DNA of 64,000 bases from Pseudomonas sp. G34 (GTDB lineage: Bacteria; Pseudomonadota; Gammaproteobacteria; Pseudomonadales; Pseudomonadaceae), in the NCBI RefSeq assembly GCF_031119625.1, contig NZ_JAVHZV010000002.1:220699-284698 (forward strand). The letters are read 5' to 3'. Positions 42,440 to 51,205 of the stretch are shown one piece after another. How positions within the stretch are numbered: the stretch's first letter is position 1; every line of letters begins with the position of its first letter. A program made the translations under genes and the position numbers. The notes under the pieces are model-generated. The model had not been told where the DNA came from, made no database searches, and worked only from the letters and a program-made list of their open reading frames with translations.

Positions 42440-43933
42440 GTGACCATGATCGACCACTTCTACCACCTGGATTTTGATCAGCAGCGCGGGCTGCAGGAGC
42501 AACTGCGTGAGTCGCTGGTGTCTGCGATTCTCGCTGGCGGTTTTCCCCAGGACGAGCCCTTGCCGTCCTGCCGGCGGCTGTCGCAGCAGTTGTCCATTTC
42601 CCGCAACACCGTGGCGCTGGTCTATGAAAGCCTGCTCGACAATGGCTACCTGGTCAGCCGCCCGCGCAGTGGCTACTACCTGCACCCGGACTACTGCGGC
42701 AGCCAGCGTGAAGTCGCCCTGGCGCGCCTTGCACCGGCGCACAGCGATGCCAACCCCCAGGCCGTTGGTGCACCAGGATGGAGCGGTCGATTCAAGATCC
42801 AACCGAGTTTGAGGCATGGTGTGTTGCGCCCCAGTAACTGGCAGCGCTTCACCTATCCCTTCGTCTACGGCCAGCCGATTGCCGATCTGTTTCCCCTGGA
42901 GCGCTGGCGCGAGGTGTCGCGCAACAGCATGCGCAACGAGCGCAACCCGGAGTGGCTGCGCGACAGCCACGACCAGGACGACGCCATGCTGATCGAGCAG
43001 TTGCGTACCCGGGTATTGCCCAAACGCGGCATCTGGGCCGGCGCCGATGAAATCCTCATCACCCTCGGTTCGCAAAATGCGCTGTATCTGCTGGCCACTC
43101 TGTTGATGAGCAAGGGCACTCGCGTGGCGCTGGAGAACCCGGGGTTCGGCGACGCCCACAACGTGTTCGACCTGCAGGGTGCGGACATCCACTTGCAGGA
43201 CGTGGACGAGCAGGGCATGCGCGTCGACGAGCGCCTCAACCGCTGTGAGTACCTCTACGTCACGCCTGGGCACCAAGTGCCTACCGGGGTGAGCATGAGT
43301 TCCGCGCGGCGCAGCCAGTTGCTGCAGCAGATCCGCCAGCACGATCAGATCCTCATCGAAGATGACTACGACGCCGAGCTGAATCTCGACAGCCATCCCC
43401 AGCCGGCGCTCAAGGCCAGCGACAGCAGCGGCCGGGTGATCTACATGAGCAGCCTGTCGAAGGCCTTTTCGCCGGGGCTGCGGCTGGGGTACCTGGTCGC
43501 CGATGCCGAACTGGTCGAGGAACTGCGGGCGTTGCGCCGCTTGATGTATCGCCACCCACCGCTGAACAACCAGCGCATGCTCGCCCAGTTTCTCGCCCAG
43601 GGGCATTACGACGCGCACCTGCGGCGTTTCCGCGAGGAGCATGGGCGTCGTCGTGAAGCGTTACAGGGCGCGCTGGATAGCGTGCTGAAGGGGTGTCGGC
43701 ACGTGAGCAGTGCCGGCGCCGGCGCCTTCTGGCTCAGCGCCCCGGCTGGCGTCGACAGCCAGCGGTTGGCCTGGGCCGCGGCTCAGCAGAGTGTGTTGAT
43801 CGAGCCGGGGGCGCAGTTCTTCTTCAATGACGATCCGCCGCAGCGTTACTTCCGCATGGGCTTTCACGCCATCGACGTGGCGCTGATCGAACCGGGCATC
43901 CGACTTCTCGATGAGGTGCTGCAGGGGCAGTGA
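42440..43933 (+). CDS. MocR-type transcriptional regulator (GntR winged helix fused to aminotransferase fold)
   Basis: 497 residues. The N-terminal winged helix (about 1-75: QQRGLQEQLRESLVSAILAGG, LSQQLSISRNTVALVYESL, GYLVSRPRSGYYL) is joined by a linker to a class I aminotransferase-like domain with the PLP lysine K341 in SSLSKAFSPGLRLGY and the IEDDYDAEL motif. Such proteins (GabR, TauR, PdxR) sense an amino compound through PLP. The GTG at 42440 has GGAG 5 bases upstream; the ATG at 42446 is equally possible. Divergent from the ABC transporter operon, which it probably controls. Confidence 0.9.
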   Translation: MTMIDHFYHLDFDQQRGLQEQLRESLVSAILAGGFPQDEPLPSCRRLSQQLSISRNTVALVYESLLDNGYLVSRPRSGYYLHPDYCGSQREVALARLAPAHSDANPQAVGAPGWSGRFKIQPSLRHGVLRPSNWQRFTYPFVYGQPIADLFPLERWREVSRNSMRNERNPEWLRDSHDQDDAMLIEQLRTRVLPKRGIWAGADEILITLGSQNALYLLATLLMSKGTRVALENPGFGDAHNVFDLQGADIHLQDVDEQGMRVDERLNRCEYLYVTPGHQVPTGVSMSSARRSQLLQQIRQHDQILIEDDYDAELNLDSHPQPALKASDSSGRVIYMSSLSKAFSPGLRLGYLVADAELVEELRALRRLMYRHPPLNNQRMLAQFLAQGHYDAHLRRFREEHGRRREALQGALDSVLKGCRHVSSAGAGAFWLSAPAGVDSQRLAWAAAQQSVLIEPGAQFFFNDDPPQRYFRMGFHAIDVALIEPGIRLLDEVLQGQ

Positions 43934-43986
43934 TTGCGCCGCCATCTGTGATAACCCGCGATCTGCACCGCCACGGATATCGCTCG

Positions 43987-44056
43987 GTGGGTTACGCGGC
44001 GCTCCATCACCGTGTCGACTGAGGGTACAGAGCCCCGCGCCGCTAACCCACCCTAC
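43987..44056. repeat. Palindromic repeat after the MocR gene
   Basis: GTGGGTTACGCGGCGC and GCGCCGCTAACCCAC are inverted copies with one extra base in one arm, separated by about 34 bases and followed by CCTAC. It lies between two convergent genes; the other repeats in the window share GTGGG or GGGTGG starts but not this arm sequence. Confidence 0.65.
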
Positions 44057-44113
44057 AGGATGTGTTCCCGGCGCCGGTAACCTGCGCGGCCCGGCTCATC
44101 CGGTTCGCACCTG

Positions 44114-45439
44114 TTACAGGTGCTTGGCGCTGAACTCGCCGATCACCTCGTCAAAGATCGCCAGCGCCTGCTGGACCTGGGCCGCGTTGACCATGCACGG
44201 CGGCACCACGTGGATGCGGTTCTCCACCACGAAGGCCAGCAGCCCGCGCTCCAGCAATGCGGCTTTCATCTGCGCCATGATCGGCGCGGCCAACGGGGTT
44301 TTCTTCACTGGGTCGGCGACCAACTCCAGCGCCTGGAACAGACCGATACCGCGCGCCTCGCCGATCAACGGGTATTTGCTGGCGAGCGCTGCAAGACCTG
44401 GGCCGAGCAGTTCCTGGCCGATCCGTCGGGCATTGTCGACCATGCCTTCCTCGGCCATGGTGTCGAGGGTGGCAACGATGGCCGCCATGGCCAGCGGGTG
44501 GCCGGAGTAGGTCAGGCCACCCGGGAAAAAGTGGCTGTCGAAATACTCGGCGACGGGCTGGGAAATCATCACCCCACCGGCCGGTACATAGCCGGAGTTC
44601 ACACCCTTGGCGAATACGATCAGGTCCGGCACCAGGTCGAAATTGTCCAGCGCCAGCCAACTGCCGGTGCGGCCGAAACCGGCCATCACCTCATCGAGAA
44701 TCAGCAGAATACCGAACTCGTCGGCCAGGGCGCGTACGCCCTGCATATAGCCTTTCGGCGGCACTAGGATGCCGGCGGTGCCGGGGATGGTTTCCAGCAG
44801 AATCGCGGCGATCGAGGCCGGGCCTTCGCACTCGATCACCCGGCGCAGGTGCTGCAGCGCGCGGGCACATTCCTCGTCCTCGCTGGTGGCATTGAACTCG
44901 CTGCGGTACAGGTAGGGGTTGAAGAAGTGCACATGGCCACGGGCGAACTCATTGGGCACCCGGCGCGGGTCGCCGGTGGCGACGATCGCCGAGCCGGTGC
45001 TGCCGTGGTACGAGCGATAGGCCGAGAGAATCTTGTCGCGGCCGGTGTAGAGGCGCGCCATGCGCATGGCGTTTTCATTGGCATCGGCACCGGCGTTGGT
45101 GAAGAACACCTTGCTGAAGTTGGCCGGCGCGTGGGAGAGGATGCGTTTGGCCGCTTCGCCACGCATCAGGTTGGCGGTGGCCGGGGCGATGGTCACCAAC
45201 TGCTCGGCTTGAGCCTTGATCGCGGCAATCACCTTGGGGTGCTGGTGGCCAATGTTGGTGTTGACCAGTTGGCTGCTGAAATCCAGGTACTGGCGACCGT
45301 CGTAGTCCCACAGCGTGCAACCGGCGCCGCCGGCGATCACCAGCGGATTGAGTGTGCCCTGGGTCGACCAGGAGTGGAACACGTACTGGCGATCCAGCGC
45401 GTGGACATAATCGTTGCTGATCTGGGTTGGGCTGCTCAT
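44114..45439 (-). CDS. Class III (omega) aminotransferase
   Basis: 441 residues, PLP-dependent. FTNAGADANENAMRMARLYTG, the phosphate-binding region; LILDEVMAGFGRTG with the PLP-pyridine Asp; and the Schiff-base lysine K278 in FAKGVNSGYVPAGG; later GLTYSGHPLAMAA. Similar to taurine:pyruvate and beta-alanine/amine:pyruvate aminotransferases; I cannot fix the substrate. It faces the MocR gene and shares its upstream motif with the ABC operon. Confidence 0.88.
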   Translation of the reverse strand: MSSPTQISNDYVHALDRQYVFHSWSTQGTLNPLVIAGGAGCTLWDYDGRQYLDFSSQLVNTNIGHQHPKVIAAIKAQAEQLVTIAPATANLMRGEAAKRILSHAPANFSKVFFTNAGADANENAMRMARLYTGRDKILSAYRSYHGSTGSAIVATGDPRRVPNEFARGHVHFFNPYLYRSEFNATSEDEECARALQHLRRVIECEGPASIAAILLETIPGTAGILVPPKGYMQGVRALADEFGILLILDEVMAGFGRTGSWLALDNFDLVPDLIVFAKGVNSGYVPAGGVMISQPVAEYFDSHFFPGGLTYSGHPLAMAAIVATLDTMAEEGMVDNARRIGQELLGPGLAALASKYPLIGEARGIGLFQALELVADPVKKTPLAAPIMAQMKAALLERGLLAFVVENRIHVVPPCMVNAAQVQQALAIFDEVIGEFSAKHL

Positions 45440-45496
45440 GGCGACCTCGTGAGTGCAGAGTGGGGCCGGCCAGGCGGTCGGCTGTTACGGCAGGTA

Positions 45497-45530
45497 TTCA
45501 CCATAGGAACAAAGCGCTGTGCGTCCGTAG
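45497..45530 (-). promoter_or_regulatory. Candidate MocR operator (site B) before the aminotransferase gene
   Basis: On the minus strand CTACGG and CTATGG start 24 bases apart, with the identical CTATGGTGAA end found in site A (42317-42350). Lies 58 bases upstream of the aminotransferase start, so TATGGT could also act as a -10 that the regulator would cover. Confidence 0.5.
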
Positions 45531-45650
45531 GGCCAGACGCCTGAAGTCGGCGGGCCAGCCATCTGGCCTGGCGGCGGCCGCTATCTGTCCCTGGCGCGCT
45601 GAGGGCAGCTTGCTAGGGTGAAGCCATCGCACACGTTGAGGAGCACCGCC

Positions 45651-46442
45651 ATGGCACATGCATTCGAGGTCAACGCCACGCCACTCGACCAGCGCCTGGT
45701 CGACAGTCTGGGCAGCCCGGCAATCCGCCAGGCACGTATCGACCTGGCGGCCTGCTTTCGCATGGCTGCGCGACTCGGTATGGGCGAGGGGATCTGCAAC
45801 CACTTCTCCTTCGTGGTGCCGGGTCATGACGACCTGTTTCTGGTCAATCCCTACGGGTTGGCGTTCGCCGAGGTGACCGCCTCGTCGCTGTTGATCTGCG
45901 ATTTCCATGGCCGTGTGGTGGCCGGTGAGGGCACGCCGGAAGCCACCGCGTTCTTCATCCATGCGCAGTTGCACCGCCTGCATCCACGCGCCAAGGCGGC
46001 GTTCCACACCCATATGCCCAACGCGACGGCGTTGTGCATGCTCGAAGGCGATCCGTTGATCTGGGCGGGGCAGACCGCGTTGAAGTTCTATGACCGCCTG
46101 TGCGTGGACGCGCACTACAACGGCCTGGCCCTGAGCAACGCCGAGGGTGAGCGCATTGCCGGAGCCGTGGGCGAGGCGGATGTGCTGATGCTCAAGAACC
46201 ATGGCCCGCTGGTGCTCGGTGGCAGCATCGCCGAAGCCTGGGACGACCTCTACTACCTGGAGCGTGCCGCCGAAGTGCAGCTCAAGGCCATGGCCAGCGG
46301 CCGTGCTCTGAAAACCGTGCCTCATGAGGTGGCGCGCAAGGCCTGCCGGCTCATGCTCGAAGGCAATGCCGAGAGTGCGCGGCTGCACCTGGAAAGCGTG
46401 AAGCGGCAGATCGCCCGGCAGGAGCCGGAATTTGCCGAGTGA
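45651..46442 (+). CDS. Class II aldolase/adducin family protein
   Basis: 263 residues. Metal-binding His of the family are seen in AFHTHMPNATAL and in LKNHGPLVLGG, with the acidic GTPEATAFFIHAQLHR between. GICNHFSFVVPG is the phosphate or substrate loop. It could be a sugar-phosphate aldolase, a decarboxylase or a non-enzymatic relative. GAGGAG precedes the ATG. Divergent from the class III aminotransferase, so the two may act in one catabolic route. Confidence 0.85.
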   Translation: MAHAFEVNATPLDQRLVDSLGSPAIRQARIDLAACFRMAARLGMGEGICNHFSFVVPGHDDLFLVNPYGLAFAEVTASSLLICDFHGRVVAGEGTPEATAFFIHAQLHRLHPRAKAAFHTHMPNATALCMLEGDPLIWAGQTALKFYDRLCVDAHYNGLALSNAEGERIAGAVGEADVLMLKNHGPLVLGGSIAEAWDDLYYLERAAEVQLKAMASGRALKTVPHEVARKACRLMLEGNAESARLHLESVKRQIARQEPEFAE

Positions 46443-46452
46443 GGGGTAGTTG

Positions 46453-46575
46453 TAAGGCGCAAGCAGCCGTTCATTGTGGGGCGCCAATTGGTGCGCTGAA
46501 GCCCACCCTACGGTTAGATGCGCGGCTGTAGGGTGGGCTTTAGCCCACCAAATCGAAGGTCTGCTTTCGCCTTTA
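46453..46575. repeat. Nested inverted repeats after urtE
   Basis: Inner arms AAGCCCACCCTAC (46499-46511) and GTAGGGTGGGCTT (46528-46540) are perfect 13-bp inverted copies. Around them GTAAGGCGCAAGCAG (46453-46467) and CTGCTTTCGCCTTTAC (46560-46575) form an imperfect outer pair. The outer motif resembles the sequence bounding the repeats at 59034-59290. Confidence 0.65.
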
Positions 46576-46595
46576 CGCCGCCATGACGGCGCAGG

Positions 46596-47294
46596 CTAGA
46601 TCGCCACCAACCCGCGCACGCCATCCGTCTCCATGCTTTCGCCACGGCCCTGCTGGACGATTTCGCCGCGGCTCATCACCAGGTACTGGTCGGCCAGTTC
46701 GGCGGCGAAGTCGTAGAACTGCTCGACCAGCAGGATGGCCATGTCGCCGCGGGCGGCGAGCTTCTTGATGACCACGCCGATTTCCTTGATCACCGAGGGC
46801 TGGATGCCTTCGGTGGGTTCGTCGAGGATCAGCAGGCGCGGCTGGCTGGCCAGGGCACGGCCGATGGCCAGCTGTTGCTGCTGGCCGCCGGAGAGGTCGC
46901 CGCCGCGGCGCTGTTTCATTTCCAGCAGCACCGGAAACAGTTCGTAGATGAACGCGGGCACCTCCTTGGCCTGGCTACCGGGAAACCGCGACAGGCCCAT
47001 CAGCAGGTTTTCCTCGACCGTCAGGCGGCCGAAGATCTCGCGGCCCTGGGGCACGTAGGCGATGCCGGCGTGCACCCGCTGGTGCGGTTTGTAGGCGGTG
47101 ATCGGCTTGCCTTCCCAGCTGACCTGGCCCTCTTTGGCCGGCAGCAGGCCCATCAGGCATTTGAGCAGGGTGGTCTTGCCCACGCCGTTGCGGCCGAGCA
47201 GGCAGGTGACCTCGCCGACCTTCACGTCGAACGACAGGCCGCGCAGGATATGGCTGCCGCCGTAGTACTGGTGGAGCTGTTGGACTTGCAGCAT
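46596..47294 (-). CDS. urtE: Urea ABC transporter ATP-binding protein UrtE
   Basis: 232 residues, LivF-like. Walker A GRNGVGKTTLLKCLMG, signature LSGGQQQQLAIGRAL, Walker B LLILDEPTEGIQPS. It starts MLQVQQLHQYYGGSHILRGL, the usual UrtE beginning; AAGGA lies 7 bases before the ATG. Last gene of the urt operon; a palindromic repeat separates it from urtD. Confidence 0.95.
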   Translation of the reverse strand: MLQVQQLHQYYGGSHILRGLSFDVKVGEVTCLLGRNGVGKTTLLKCLMGLLPAKEGQVSWEGKPITAYKPHQRVHAGIAYVPQGREIFGRLTVEENLLMGLSRFPGSQAKEVPAFIYELFPVLLEMKQRRGGDLSGGQQQQLAIGRALASQPRLLILDEPTEGIQPSVIKEIGVVIKKLAARGDMAILLVEQFYDFAAELADQYLVMSRGEIVQQGRGESMETDGVRGLVAI

Positions 47295-47328
47295 GTCGAT
47301 GTCCTTCATTCAGATGGTGGGATGGGGG

Positions 47329-47399
47329 TAGGGTGGATGACGCTTTACCCATCCACCGTGCGGATGCCTGGTGGATGAAAAAAGCGTCATCCACCCTAC
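47329..47399. repeat. Palindromic repeat between urtD and urtE
   Basis: GTAGGGTGGATGACGCTT and AAGCGTCATCCACCCTAC are perfect 18-bp inverted copies about 35 bases apart. An internal pair, CATCCACC/GGTGGATG, can fold separately. Member of the same GTAGGGTGGA family as 27214-27304 and 59055-59144. Confidence 0.8.
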
Positions 47400-47427
47400 T
47401 GACCGAAGCCCCTCCCACGGGTATGCA

Positions 47428-48267
47428 TTACCGACCGAGATAAACCTCGATCACCCGCTCGTTGGCCTGCACGGCCTCGAGGGAGCCTTCGGCCAGTACG
47501 CGGCCCTGGTGCAGCACGGTAACGTGGTCGGCGATGCTGCCGACGAAGCCCATGTCGTGCTCGACCACCATCAGCGAGTGCTGGCGTGCCAGGGACTTGA
47601 ACAGCTCGGCGGTGAATTCGGTTTCCGCGTCGGTCATGCCGGCCACCGGCTCGTCGAGCAGCAGCAACTGCGGGTCCTGCACCAGCAGCATGCCGATCTC
47701 CAGGAACTGCTTCTGGCCGTGGGACAACAGCCCGGCGGGGCGCTGCCGTGAGGCGTCGAGGCGGATGGTGGCCAGCACCTCGTCGATACGGTCGCGCTGC
47801 TCGCCGCTGAGTTTGGCGCGCAGGCTGGCCCACACGGACTTGTCGGTCTTCTGCGCCAGTTCGAGGTTCTCGAACACGCTCAGCGCCTCGAACACCGTGG
47901 GCTTCTGGAATTTGCGGCCGATGCCGGCCTGGGCGATCTCGACTTCGCTCATCTGCGTCAGGTCGAAGGTCTCGCCGAAGTAGGCGACGCCGCTGCCCGG
48001 GCGGGTCTTGCCGGTGATCACGTCCATCAGCGTGGTCTTGCCGGCGCCATTGGGGCCGATGATGCAGCGCAGCTCGCCGACGCCGATGTACAGCGTCAGG
48101 TCGGTCAGTGCCTTGAAGCCATCGAAGGCGACGTTGATGTCTTCCAGGGTGAGGATGGTGCCATGGCGCACGTTCAGGCCGCTGCCGGCGCTCTGGCCGA
48201 GGCCGATGGCGTCACGGCTGCTGCCGGCCGGATCGATCATCGCTTCGGGGATGGGTGCGCTTCTCAT
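47428..48267 (-). CDS. urtD: Urea ABC transporter ATP-binding protein UrtD
   Basis: 279 residues, LivG-like. Walker A GPNGAGKTTLMDVITG, the branched-chain-type signature LLSHGQKQFLEIGMLL, Walker B LLLLDEPVAGMTD, and VVEHDMGFVGSIAD. The N-terminal 35 residues (IPEAMIDPAGSSRDAIG) are an unconserved extension before LTLEDINVAFDGFKALTD. Overlaps urtC by ATGA. Confidence 0.95.
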   Translation of the reverse strand: MRSAPIPEAMIDPAGSSRDAIGLGQSAGSGLNVRHGTILTLEDINVAFDGFKALTDLTLYIGVGELRCIIGPNGAGKTTLMDVITGKTRPGSGVAYFGETFDLTQMSEVEIAQAGIGRKFQKPTVFEALSVFENLELAQKTDKSVWASLRAKLSGEQRDRIDEVLATIRLDASRQRPAGLLSHGQKQFLEIGMLLVQDPQLLLLDEPVAGMTDAETEFTAELFKSLARQHSLMVVEHDMGFVGSIADHVTVLHQGRVLAEGSLEAVQANERVIEVYLGR

Positions 48268-49352
48268 GATTTATCCCCTCGCTTGATGAGACCGATGACG
48301 CCCTTGGGCAGGAACAGGGTGACCACGATGAACAGCGCGCCGAGGGCGAACAGCCAATACTCGGGAAAGGCCACGGTGAACCAGCTCTTCATGCCATTGA
48401 CCAGGCCGGCACCGAGCAGCGGGCCGATCAGCGTGCCGCGCCCGCCGAGGGCCACCCACACGGCCGCTTCGATGGACTGGGTGGGGGCCATTTCGCTGGG
48501 GTTGATGATGCCCACCTGGGGCACGTACAGCGCGCCGGCCAGGCCGCACAGCACGGCGCTGAGCACCCAGACGAACAGCTTGTAGCCGCGCGGATCGTAG
48601 CCGCAGAACATCAGCCGGTTCTCGGCGTCGCGCAGGGCGGTGAGCACCCGGCCGAACTTGCTGCGCGCCAGGCGCCAGCCCAGGTACAGGCTGCCGACCA
48701 GCAGCAGTACGGTGAGAAAGAACAGCGTGGCGCGGGTGTTCGCCGCGGTGATCTCGAAGCCGAGGATGCTGCGGAAATTGGTGAAGCCGTTGTTGCCGCC
48801 GAAGCCGGTCTCGTTGCGAAAGAACAGCAACATGCCGGCGAAGGTCAGGGCCTGGGTCATGATCGAGAAATACACGCCCTTGATCCGCGAACGGAAGGCG
48901 AAGAAGCCGAACACCAGAGCCAGCAAGCCTGGCGCCAGCACCACCAGGCACAGGGCCCAGAGGAAGTTGTCGGTGCCGTACCAGTACCAGGGCAGCTCGC
49001 TCCAGGCCAGAAAGCTCATGAATGCCGGCAGACCGTCGCCCGCTGCTTCGCGCATCAGGTACATGCCCATGGCATAGCCGCCGAGGGCGAAGAACAGGCC
49101 GTGGCCGAGGGACAGCAGGCCGGCGTAGCCCCACACCAGGTCGAGCGCCAGGGCGACGACGCAGTAGCAGAGGATCTTGCCGACCAGGGTCAGGGTGTAG
49201 GCCGACACATGCAGCGCATGTTCGGCCGGCAGCAGGTGCAGCAGCGGCATGGCGAGCAGCACGGCCAGCACCAGCAGGCCGATGACCATGCAGACCTGCG
49301 GGCAGAGCCTGTGGCTGGCGCGGGCCAGCAGCGTTTGGTTGGCGGCGTTCAT
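48264..49352 (-). CDS. urtC: Urea ABC transporter permease UrtC
   Basis: 362 residues, LivM-like, with about ten hydrophobic segments (VCMVIGLLVLAVLLAMPLLHLL, GYAGLLSLGHGLFFALGGYA). LVWGYAGLLSLGHGLFFALG and GLAGALYVPQVGIINPSEM are typical. The ATG at 49352 has GGGGGA 7 bases upstream. The 196-base gap to urtB holds a tandem palindromic repeat, so coupling to urtB is not by overlap. Confidence 0.94.
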   Translation of the reverse strand: MNAANQTLLARASHRLCPQVCMVIGLLVLAVLLAMPLLHLLPAEHALHVSAYTLTLVGKILCYCVVALALDLVWGYAGLLSLGHGLFFALGGYAMGMYLMREAAGDGLPAFMSFLAWSELPWYWYGTDNFLWALCLVVLAPGLLALVFGFFAFRSRIKGVYFSIMTQALTFAGMLLFFRNETGFGGNNGFTNFRSILGFEITAANTRATLFFLTVLLLVGSLYLGWRLARSKFGRVLTALRDAENRLMFCGYDPRGYKLFVWVLSAVLCGLAGALYVPQVGIINPSEMAPTQSIEAAVWVALGGRGTLIGPLLGAGLVNGMKSWFTVAFPEYWLFALGALFIVVTLFLPKGVIGLIKRGDKS

Positions 49353-49380
49353 CGGTGGATCCCCCATAAACCGACCCGTG

Positions 49381-49528
49381 CAAGCGCGCCCTGCGCGCGA
49401 AAGACCGTGGTGATGCAGTCGCTGGCATGGCCAGCTCCCACAGGGTGCGCCGGGTTATTCACCTGTGGGAGCGCGCCATGCGCGCGAACGATAGCGGGGA
49501 CGCAGTCGCTGGCACGGCCAGCTCCCAC
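49381..49528. repeat. Two tandem copies of a palindromic repeat between urtB and urtC
   Basis: Two similar units, about 61 and 64 bases long, lie in direct orientation (49381-49441 and 49465-49528). Each contains GCGCGCC-TGCGCGCGAA and CAGTCGCTGGCA-GGCCAGCTCCCAC. The second also has the matching left arm GTGGGAGC (49465-49472) for its right arm GCTCCCAC (49521-49528). They lie inside the predicted urt transcript and would form stable RNA hairpins. Confidence 0.75.
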
Positions 49529-49548
49529 GGTGCAGAAGGTCATGGTGT

Positions 49549-51120
49549 TCAATCGATCACCCTCCCTTTCAGGGCGAACAGGCCTTGCGGACGCTTTTGG
49601 ATAAACAGAATGATCAGCGCGAGGATGAGGATCTTGCCGAGTACGGCACCGATCTGCGGCTCGAGGATCTTGTTGGCGATGCCCAGGCCGAAGGCCGCCA
49701 TGACGCTGCCGGCCAGTTGGCCGACGCCGCCGAGCACCACCACCAGGAAGGAATCGATGATGTAGCTCTGGCCGAGGTCCGGGCCGACGTTGCCGATCTG
49801 GCTCAGCGCCACGCCGCCGAGGCCGGCGATGCCGGAGCCGAGCCCGAAGGCCAGCATGTCCACACGGCCGGTGGGCACGCCGCAGCAGGCGGCCATGTTG
49901 CGGTTCTGGGTGACGGCGCGCACGTTGAGGCCCAGGCGGGTCTTGTTGAGCAGCAGCCAGGTCAGCAGCACCACGGCCAGGGCGAAGCCGATGATCACGA
50001 TGCGGTTGTATGGCAGCACCAGGTTGGGCAGCACCTGGATGCCGCCGGACAGCCAGTAGGGGTTGGCCACCTCGACGTTCTGCGCACCGAACAGCACGCG
50101 TACCAGCTGGATCAGGATCAGGCTGATGCCCCAGGTGGCCAGCAGGGTTTCCAGCGGGCGGCCGTAGAGGTGGCGAATTACCGTGCGCTCCAGGGCCATG
50201 CCGATCACCGCGGTCACGCCGAATGCCACCGGCAGGGCGACCAGCGGGTACAGCGCCAGGGCCTCGGGGGCGTAGCGCTGGAAGAGGATCTGCACCATGT
50301 AGGTGGAATAGGCACCAAGCATCAGCATCTCGCCGTGGGCCATGTTGATCACCCCGAGCAGGCCGAAGGTGATGGCCAGGCCAAGGGCGGCGAGCAGCAG
50401 GATCGAACCGAGGCTCATGCCGCTGAACGCCTGGCCGAGCAGCTCGCCGATCAACAGCTTGCGCTTGACCTGGGCCAGGCTGGTTTGCGCGGCGGTGCGC
50501 ACGCCGGCGTCGCTCTCCACGCCGGGCTCCAGCAGGTTTTCCAGGCGCGTGCGGGCCAGCGGCTCGCCGGTTTCGCCGAGCAGGCGCACGGCGGCCAGGC
50601 GCACCGCCGGGTTGGCATCGACCAGTTGCAGGTTGGCCAGGGCGAGGGTGATGGCGTCGCGTACCGCGTCGTCGTCTTCCTTGTCGAGTGCCTGGGCGAG
50701 CAGCGGCAGTTGCGCCGGTTGGGCGCTTTTCTGCAATTGCCGGGCAGCGTTCAGGCGCACGGGTGCCTCAATGGCAAGCAACCCATGGCTGGCCTGGGCG
50801 TTGGCGATCAGCCCGCGCAGGCGATTGTTCAGGCGTAGCTTGCGCGGCGTGCCTTGAGGTTCGGCATCGCCTTCGGCGGCGCGGTAGCCGGCGTCGGTTT
50901 CGACAAAGGCGCGCTTGTCGCCGTCAGCGGCCACACGGCCCTGCTGCAGGGCATCGAGCAGCGGCTGGCGCTTCAGGTCGGGCATGGCGGCCCAGCTTTC
51001 CAGCAGTTTGGCTTGCTGCGCCGGGCTGGCGGCGACGAAGTCGTCGGCTTCGCCTGCCTGGGCGGCAAGCGGCAGCAGGAGTAGCAGGCTCAGGAGAATT
51101 CGGGCAAAGGCATAAGGCAT
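49549..51120 (-). CDS. urtB: Urea ABC transporter permease UrtB
   Basis: 523 residues. Signal peptide (LLSLLLLLPLAAQA), then a periplasmic helical, HEAT-like extension of about 200 residues (NPAVRLAAVRLLGETGEPLARTRLE) found in UrtB but not in LivH, then the LivH-like permease from about 215 (MSLGSILLLAALGLAITFGLLGVINMAHGEMLMLGAY). AAGGA lies 7 bases before the ATG at 51120. Follows urtA after 85 bases. Confidence 0.94.
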   Translation of the reverse strand: MPYAFARILLSLLLLLPLAAQAGEADDFVAASPAQQAKLLESWAAMPDLKRQPLLDALQQGRVAADGDKRAFVETDAGYRAAEGDAEPQGTPRKLRLNNRLRGLIANAQASHGLLAIEAPVRLNAARQLQKSAQPAQLPLLAQALDKEDDDAVRDAITLALANLQLVDANPAVRLAAVRLLGETGEPLARTRLENLLEPGVESDAGVRTAAQTSLAQVKRKLLIGELLGQAFSGMSLGSILLLAALGLAITFGLLGVINMAHGEMLMLGAYSTYMVQILFQRYAPEALALYPLVALPVAFGVTAVIGMALERTVIRHLYGRPLETLLATWGISLILIQLVRVLFGAQNVEVANPYWLSGGIQVLPNLVLPYNRIVIIGFALAVVLLTWLLLNKTRLGLNVRAVTQNRNMAACCGVPTGRVDMLAFGLGSGIAGLGGVALSQIGNVGPDLGQSYIIDSFLVVVLGGVGQLAGSVMAAFGLGIANKILEPQIGAVLGKILILALIILFIQKRPQGLFALKGRVID

Positions 51121-51205
51121 TGGCGTGTCCTTGGTATCCCGTTGCTGACGGGAGCGGCGGGCACCAGAGGACACCTGTCCTCCGGCGCCAGCGCGGCGGC
51201 TCGGA

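Noticed and set aside
42284..42445. Longer N terminus for the MocR regulator from 42284
   Set aside because: It would run through the candidate operator and promoter region and adds an unconserved 50-residue stretch; GGAG fits a start at 42440.
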